Assembly (NCBI RefSeq): GCF_030269925.1
Contig: NC_085112.1
Coordinates: 10,355,501 to 10,419,500, forward strand
From: Bombyx mori
Taxonomy: Eukaryota > Arthropoda > Insecta > Lepidoptera > Bombycidae
Direction of reading: 5' to 3'
Length of the DNA stretch: 64,000 nt
Position numbers and translations under genes: made by a program. The number at the start of each line of letters is the position of its first letter. Within the stretch, counting starts at the first letter, position 1. Positions 52,271 to 64,000 of this stretch are shown here, piece after piece. The notes under the pieces are model-generated. The model was not told the DNA's origin. It saw nothing but the letters and a program-made list of their open reading frames with translations, and ran no database searches.

Positions 52271-52560
52271 CTAGCTGACCCGACAGACTTCGTAGCGTCT
52301 CAATCGATAAATAAAAAAACTAAAATTTGTATAAAATAAACTTAAAACAAACAAAAGGAATCCGTCCGACGGGGGACACATCAAAGGAAAAACAAAATTG
52401 CTATTTTTATTTAATTCCGAGCATTTTCATATTTATCTACCTTTTCAACCTTCTCTGGACTTTCACGAATAATTCAAGACCATAATTAGCCAAATCGGTC
52501 CAGCCCTTCTCGAGTTTTAGCGAGACTAACGAACAGCAATTCATTTATATATATATAGAT
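52271..52560 (+). repeat. Dispersed lepidopteran repeat, copy C
   Basis: It starts CTAGCTGACCCGACAGACTT and ends CAATTCATTTATATATATAG. It ends about 45 bp before a malic enzyme exon. Confidence 0.75.
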
Positions 52561-52607
52561 ATATTTGAGACTTCAGCCTCGAGCAGAAATTGCTTTATTT
52601 GTTTCAG

Positions 52608-59008
<6,401 letters not shown>

Positions 59009-59118
59009 GTTAGTTATACATATTTATGATGTTAAAATAGAATACCTACTTGTGGTCTATATGTTTGTTCCTAACCAGATTTATTTACAGCGCCTGTGGT
59101 ATTCACCATACCAATATT

Positions 59119-59315
59119 TTTTTATTGCCTAGATGGGTGGACGTGTTCATGGCCCACCTGGTGTTAAGTGGTTGCTGGATATCGACGACGTAAATGCCGC
59201 TACTCACCTTGAGACATGAGTTCTAAGGTCTCAGTTTTTACAATACAATGACTGGCTCACTGTTCAAACTGAAACGTATTAGTGCTTCGCGGCAGAATTA
59301 AAGATCGAATGAGTC
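59119..59315 (-). mobile_element. Bm1 SINE, reverse
   Basis: Poly-T, CCTAGATGGGTGGACGTGTT, ACCTGGTGTTAAGTGGTTGC and then ACCTTGAGACATGAGTTCTA toward GCTTCGCGGCAGAATTA. The head is missing. Confidence 0.8.
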
Positions 59316-59369
59316 TAAAAGAATGACGATTCCAATTTTAGATGTGGGTAGTCTTCATGGCCCAAAGGA

Positions 59370-59515
59370 AAATACGCCTCACGGGCTCAACCTGAGAGAA
59401 TTTGCTAACACTAGCCCTAGCAAGAGCAGTGCCTTGCAGAATCTACCACCAGGTCGGAAACGCGACCCACTGAGAAGATCCGACGAGAAACTCAGTGGGC
59501 TGTCTGTGGGTTAAA
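59370..59515 (-). mobile_element. Jockey/BMC1-type LINE tail fragment
   Basis: It carries CAGAATCTACCACCAGGTCG and CGAGAAACTCAGTGGGCTGT, the reversed LINE 3'UTR, truncated at both sides. Confidence 0.7.
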
Positions 59516-60129
59516 TAGAGCGCAATGTCGACATGTCGCATTAGATATCAACATCTGGTCTATTTCGGCCGCGAAGCGTTTGCGACAAAACAATTGCCAT
59601 CGATTTCGGGAGGTGAAGTTTATGGGCTGAAGTAACCTCATAAGGTCAAGTTGAGTCGTGAGCTAGGCTGCGAATAATCTGTAATCAAAAGAGCAATTTA
59701 CTAATCGAGATTATCAAACACGTGCTTTAACGCGTCAGTCAGACAATTGCCACAAAAACGATAAAAAGTATTCCGCATTAAATTTATATCGATATGAGAT
59801 AATGCAGGTATCTGATATGTAAATATACGATTTCTAAAATAAATCGTTCGTGTATAATAATAATAATATAACCTTATATAACGAATCAGCTGATCGATTG
59901 TTTTAGATAGGGCTTTAGTCGGACGATAAAAGGTCGCGTTTACCTTGGCAACAAGTCATTTTATGTTAACGGTTATCTTTGTTCCCTATTCGCTGGTAGT
60001 CTAGGGGTCTATTCCAGCTACGCGCGGACAGGATTAACATTATTGTTGTTGATGCTGTTCGTTCGATTTCGTGTCATCCAAAATCTATCATCCAGGTGAC
60101 CCTGCTGGGTGTCTAGTCCGGTCGGTTAT
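59516..60129. other. Malic enzyme intron DNA, nothing firm
   Basis: A short trace of Bm1-like sequence lies near 59600-59670 (GTTTATGGGCTGAAGTAACC). Nothing else was recognised. Confidence 0.35.
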
Positions 60130-60321
60130 GAACGCGTCATTCCCAAATAGGGATAAGCAGATGAGCTGTGATTTGTTACGAACGTGTCATTCTCAAATAG
60201 GGATAAGCAGATGAGCTGTGATTTGTTACGAACGTGTCATTCTCAAATAGGGATGAGTTGCGATTTGTTACGAACGCGTCATTCTCAAATAAGGATAAAC
60301 AGATGAGCTGTGATTTGTTAC
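60130..60321. repeat. 50-bp minisatellite, four units
   Basis: Units 60130-60179, 60180-60229, 60230-60271 (8 bp shorter) and 60272-60321 begin GAACG(C/T)GTCATTC and end TGTGATTTGTTAC. Units 1 and 2 differ by two bases. Confidence 0.92.
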
Positions 60322-60929
60322 TCCAATGGTACGAATGCTAGCGAACTCTTCTAAACAAATAATAAACGATGTTATTCGTAGTAAATAAAGTGTCTAAAAA
60401 AAACATTGCCAACAAAACTCATTTCGCATCAGAAAATACCTGAGAACGGGTAATTACGTTTATCTATCTACGTATATAAGTTTATTTTTGGTGTGCTTGT
60501 TGAAATATGTGCAAGCAGTGTCGCGGATAGGGGGCGCGGGGAGGGAGCGCGGGTGTCGGTGTGTAGGTTTCGTTAACATCAGATGGGCAATGAACTCGTC
60601 TGTTGACATACGGCCACTAAAAAAATTGTTTCTCTTGAACAGCACGTTACTCAAATTCTGGGAGATTAAGTTTCGATAACAACAGCAAAGTGGGTGGTTT
60701 TCCTAACAAAGAAAAAAAAATCAAACGAATAGTTTCCGTGTTTTTGACGTAATTAATAAAAATAAACTGAGCACAAACATAGATGCGTAATCCAGAGATG
60801 ACGTCACGGACGCGTTAAATGACATCATCGTTCGACAAGTCGTGCGTGATTCATTAATAGACAGAAGTTATTCATTAACTCTAAATGCTTAATACACACA
60901 CCTAGTATCCGATATCGTGACAATTAAAG
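60322..60929. other. Malic enzyme intron or downstream DNA, little recognised
   Basis: A trace of the second SINE family may lie at 60566-60625 (ACATCAGATGGGCAATGAAC). No exon was recognised. Confidence 0.35.
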
Positions 60930-61187
60930 GTGACAAAGACATTTGCCGGAGAATGTTTGGCAGCGTTTTTTGAGTATTGCACCAGAGGGTACTGCGACCG
61001 TAATCGGCATTTATATTCACGTTATTTTCCTGATGCTCATGACATGTCTTTTTTCAAACGAGCGTTGCTCCGAGGGCAATTAAAAAATATTGTAATTCCG
61101 CACGGGTATGCTACGACGGACCGACCAAACAAAGGCAGCTCTAAAAGGTCGCGTGAACGAGTGGCCGCGAGGGGCCGTGGTGCTTGA
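60930..61187 (+). CDS. Possible remnant with DUF4817-like pattern
   Basis: The 85-codon frame does not start with a real ATG (TTG or GTG-like start). Its middle, NRHLYSRYFPDAHDMSFFKR, resembles the 'Y..RFP....P....F' pattern of DUF4817 helix-turn-helix proteins, which occur in many insect genes and elements. The rest is not recognisable. It may be a fragment of a transposon-related gene or an accident. The function cannot be inferred. Confidence 0.25.
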   Translation: MTKTFAGECLAAFFEYCTRGYCDRNRHLYSRYFPDAHDMSFFKRALLRGQLKNIVIPHGYATTDRPNKGSSKRSRERVAARGRGA

Positions 61188-61282
61188 GGAATGGTGACGT
61201 CTTGTAAAGTGCACCACCACCCGAACTGATGGCCATGACCACTATGCCAAGTGCAAATGACTAAGAAGAATCCTGAAATTAT

Positions 61283-61470
61283 TTCTGCCGTGAAGCTATA
61301 AATCGTTTCAGTTTGAAGGGTGGGGCAACCGTTGTAACTATACTGAGACCTTAGAACTAATATTTCAAGGTTGGTGGCGGCATTTACGTTGTAAATGTCT
61401 ATGGGCTTCGATAACCACTTAACACCAGGTGGGCTGTGAGCTCGTCCACCTATAAATGCAATTTAAAAAA
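61283..61470 (+). mobile_element. Bm1 SINE, 5'-truncated
   Basis: From TTATTTCTGCCGTGAAGCTA through GTTTGAAGGGTGGGGCAACC to GTGAGCTCGTCCACCTATAA plus an A tail. Confidence 0.85.
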
Positions 61471-61477
61471 ATTTAAA

Positions 61478-61570
61478 ATTGAGGCCTCGTCTGGTGTGGG
61501 TGGCGGCATTCACGTCTATGGGCTTAGATAGCTTCTTTTCACCGGATTGTCTGTGAGCTGATTCTGGATG
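61478..61570 (+). mobile_element. Bm1 SINE fragment, diverged
   Basis: It carries GGTGTGGGTGGCGGCATTCA, then CTATGGGCTTAGATAGCTTC and CGGATTGTCTGTGAGCTG. It is a second, older fragment next to the previous copy. Confidence 0.5.
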
Positions 61571-61596
61571 CAAACAAACATATTATTATATACCTA

Positions 61597-62895
61597 GTCA
61601 GGTCATAAATTCTGTCACATGTTTAATGTAAAATAATTGAAACAAGTTTATTCATTATGTAACCATTCATATACCAAAATGAACTTAACAAAACATAGAT
61701 TCTTATGACACTAAAGTTTATTCAAAATGACCTTCGTGATTTTGAATACAGGCCTTCAATCTGCGCGGCCAGTCGTCTATCACAGCACGAACGAGGTTCA
61801 TGTCAATATCGGCGGCTGCCTTAATCAAGGATGTCTTTAGTGACTCCAAATTGGGATGAGGCTTTGAGCACGCCTTTTCCTCCAAGTGTTGCCATATCTT
61901 GTAATATAACGGATTCAAATCTGGACTGGAGGAGGGCCAGTCTTCGTGCCGGATGAAGTCGATTTCACGCGCCGCCAGCCAGTCTTGTGTGCTCTTCGCT
62001 CTATGAGCTGGCGCCGAATCTTGTTGGAATACCCAGTGCCTGTTATTGAACATGGTATGAGAAACAGGTTCCACAAGGTTCGTCAGGACTGTATTTTGAT
62101 ACACAACTGCATTCGTTTTTACACCTTTCTCACAAAAATGTACCTCTGTTAAGCCCCAATAAGAAACTTCCAACCATACCATGAGCGAGGATGGAAAATC
62201 ACCTCGTTGGACACGCGGAATACGGTTGCTCGCTTCTTCACTACTGTGTGCGTACACCTTATCATTTTGTTTGTTGTAGCTCTCTTCTACGGTAAAATTT
62301 TTTTCATCCGAAAAAAGAATTTCCCGATATTTTTTTCCCGCGTACCGCTTCAACAAAGCGCGGCATCTCTTCAGTCTCAGGTCCATTAGACGAGCATTCA
62401 AACGATGTCCTGTTTTTATTCGATATGCCCGAAGCCCTAAGTCTTCATTTAACACCCTTTTCACCGTGGTTCTGCTTAACCCCACCTGAAGGACCAACAG
62501 TTTCTGCTTACGTTTGGGATTTCTTTGAATTCGCGCCTTCACAGCTTTTATCACTGCTGGAGTCCTAACAGACCGAGGGCGACCACTTCTTGACCTGTCA
62601 TCTACACTAGAGTCTTCATTATATCGTTTGATGGTACGATAAACGAATCTTTTGGTTAAATTCAAATTTTTCAGTATGTTAAAAATTTGAATTAGCGCGT
62701 AACCGAAACGATGCAACGCAATAACTGCAACACGGTCTTCTTTAAGCGTCCACTCCAAATTTAAAAATGAGTAAAATTCTAAAAGTATACATTTTTATTT
62801 TCATGAACAATTCGAAATTCGAATTCAATAAACTTTTTTGTGGCCAGCGTTCTAAAAGAAAAGTTTTTACTGTGTGACAATACTTATGACCTGAC
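61597..62895 (-). mobile_element. Full-length mariner/maT-type transposon, copy 2 (1299 bp)
   Basis: Same family and same length as 2139-3437, in opposite orientation. TA flanks it at 61595-61596 and 62896-62897, with TIRs GTCAGGTCATAAATTCTGTC and GTCAGGTCATAAGTATTGTC. It inserted downstream of the Bm1 copies at 61283-61570. Confidence 0.92.
61718..62758 (-). CDS. DD37D transposase, open but third catalytic Asp changed to Tyr
   Basis: The 346-aa ORF is full length and about 95% identical to that of 2276-3316. The first Asp (LFSDEKNFT) and second Asp (FQQDSAPAH) are kept, but the third position reads LNPLYYKIW instead of the expected PLDYKIW: GAT has become TAT. Without this metal ligand the enzyme should be unable to cut DNA, though it could still bind TIRs. 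Other changes include SLMVWLEVSY against SLMVWLGVSY. The ATG at 62758 is the same start. Confidence 0.9.
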   Translation of the reverse strand: MEWTLKEDRVAVIALHRFGYALIQIFNILKNLNLTKRFVYRTIKRYNEDSSVDDRSRSGRPRSVRTPAVIKAVKARIQRNPKRKQKLLVLQVGLSRTTVKRVLNEDLGLRAYRIKTGHRLNARLMDLRLKRCRALLKRYAGKKYREILFSDEKNFTVEESYNKQNDKVYAHSSEEASNRIPRVQRGDFPSSLMVWLEVSYWGLTEVHFCEKGVKTNAVVYQNTVLTNLVEPVSHTMFNNRHWVFQQDSAPAHRAKSTQDWLAAREIDFIRHEDWPSSSPDLNPLYYKIWQHLEEKACSKPHPNLESLKTSLIKAAADIDMNLVRAVIDDWPRRLKACIQNHEGHFE

Positions 62896-62967
62896 TAGTT
62901 ACTTAGTTGTATGGGTTGCAACCCGAAAGAACGTGCCTACATCCAAATTTATGAAATGAAGATGCTC

Positions 62968-63073
62968 AGTGTGCTTCCGTTTGAACGTAGGGGCGCCGTT
63001 CCAACACCATACACATTTGAGTTAACTTTTACGCGATCGAGAACGTTAAAAACTCGCACTAAGCACACTGGTG
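62968..63073. mobile_element. Palindromic MITE, deleted copy
   Basis: It begins CAGTGTGCTTCCGTTTGAAC and keeps the right arm GTTAACTTTTACGCGATCGA through ACTCGCACTAAGCACACTG. The left arm is largely missing. It is the same family as 19456-19613. Confidence 0.75.
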
Positions 63074-63159
63074 GAATATACGGCGTAATCAGGCTCCATA
63101 AAATCGTAACGAGGATCTGTGTAAGTGACATCGCCGATAAGACAGACGCTGGAGAGTAG

Positions 63160-63405
63160 ACTGAGATTATATGGAGCCTGATAAAAAGTAGGCCACCAAA
63201 CTAGGCTGAAAATTTGGCGCTGCAGCTCCACCTCCCCGGTCGGAGATCTAGAGGAAGATCCAAGACAAGATGAAAGGCTGTAGTGCTGAACAGGGAATGT
63301 AATGTTACTGACGATGATGTCCAGGATTGGATTGCGATGTGTAGGAGAAAAATAAGGAAAGCTGATCCTAACACTGATCCATGTGAGATGAATGGTTAAG
63401 AAGAG
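63160..63405 (+). pseudogene. LINE C-terminal fragment (RTE-like)
   Basis: The plus strand reads, with indels, a basic RGRSK-type segment and then NVTDDDVQDWIAMCRRKIRK followed by ADPNTDPCEMNG and a stop. The tail pattern (D....W....RKADP) is that of a LINE C-terminus. It is too short and broken to place in a clade with confidence. Confidence 0.5.
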
Positions 63406-63447
63406 AGAGATAGAGAGATATACATATACATTTAGTTACGTAATCTA

Positions 63448-63732
63448 TATATAAATAAATTGCTGTTCGTTAGTCTCGCTAAAACTCGAGAGCGGCTGGA
63501 CCGATTTGGCTAATTTTGGTTTTGAATTATTTGTGGAAGTCCAGAGAAGGTTTAAAAGATAGATAAATATGAAAACGCTCGGAATGAAATAAAAATAACA
63601 ATTTTGTTTCTCCTTTGATGTGTCCCTCGTCGGACGGATTCCTTTTGTTTGTTTTAAGTTTATTTTATACGAAAGTTTAGGTCTTTTATTTATCGATTCA
63701 GGCACTACGAAGTCTGCCGGGTCAGCTAGTTT
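63448..63732 (-). repeat. Dispersed lepidopteran repeat, copy E
   Basis: Reverse copy of the 7001-7228 family. It starts TATATATAAATAAATTGCTG and ends GTCTGCCGGGTCAGCTAG. Confidence 0.75.
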
Positions 63733-64000
63733 ATTATATTATTCTATCGTAAGTTTCACTATCTTGTTACATTAGTCACGACTATAAAATTAATTTCGAA
63801 TCTTAATATAAACTAGTAGTTCGCTAAAGCAAATTCCATCATTCGCAAAAAAAAAAAATAGTTATAACAGACAATGTTATTGTCCGTAACGTTAGCGACC
63901 GGTTATCATCGGATTTAAAATTTAAATTAGACTACAATGTTTAAATTGACTCTGAGCCAAGAAAACAAATGAATGGAAATAAAAGTTATATTTGCGCTGT
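63733..64000. other. Edge of window, nothing recognised
   Basis: AT-rich DNA, presumably still inside the malic enzyme gene since its later exons have not yet appeared. Confidence 0.35.

Noticed and set aside
60130..60321. Regularly spaced repeats resembling a CRISPR array
   Set aside because: The units are continuous 50-bp tandem repeats without unique spacers, in an animal genome; it is a minisatellite.

Overview
The window is nuclear DNA from a lepidopteran insect, almost certainly a silkworm (Bombyx). The clearest marker is the tRNA-derived SINE Bm1: about fifteen copies lie here, in both orientations, including one apparently full-length copy at 53539-53977. The other signs are AT-rich intergenic DNA, spliced genes with GT-AG introns, and BMC1/jockey-type, RTE-type and I-type LINEs, mariner/maT elements and MITEs. 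I saw no bacterial or organellar genes, CRISPR arrays, rRNA or stand-alone tRNA genes.

Five host genes can be supported. (1) The first coding exon of a saccharopine-dehydrogenase-like oxidoreductase (SCCPDH), minus strand, 793-964, runs off the left edge. (2) A two-exon PTRHD1 gene, minus, 11840-13243, encodes 126 aa. (3) An intronless LSM8 gene, plus, 16776-17066, encodes 96 aa. (4) A complete eight-exon mitochondrial carrier of the SLC25A39/40 glutathione-carrier type, minus, 25236-29907, encodes 344 aa; all splice phases agree. (5) Five consecutive internal exons of malic enzyme, plus, 52608-59008, encode the N-terminal malic domain; both gene ends lie outside what I can identify. A possible small gene (44875-45123, minus, 82 aa) is unassigned.

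Most of the rest is transposable-element sequence. 2139-3437 is an intact DD37D mariner/maT element; a 1299-bp sister copy at 61597-62895 has lost its third catalytic Asp. 3448-6463 is a nest framed by ~120-bp inverted repeats, holding half a DD34D mariner and an RTE LINE folded into a 455-bp-arm hairpin. 7232-8251 is a broken maT copy. 8.6-14.1 kb carries fragments of a jockey/BMC1-type LINE and an RTE. 15338-15937 is a hAT-type non-autonomous element with an 8-bp target duplication, and a 344-bp palindromic element sits just upstream of LSM8. 19962-23461 is a 5'-truncated jockey-type LINE with a 16-bp target duplication. 29973-35188 is an apparently intact Ty3/gypsy element (CsRn1-like) with 256-bp LTRs that I read as identical, inserted 65 bp upstream of the carrier gene's start codon. 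38091-43348 is an apparently full-length I-clade LINE with two open ORFs and a 13-bp target duplication. From 44 kb on, SINEs, LINE tails and MITEs pack the intergenic DNA and the malic enzyme introns.

The host genes have unrelated jobs (U6 snRNP, possible peptidyl-tRNA handling, mitochondrial glutathione import, NADP(H)/pyruvate metabolism) and show no operon-like organisation. I found no convincing new multi-gene system. The notable biology is several young, possibly active mobile elements close to conserved genes, and long inverted repeats that could give double-stranded RNA.
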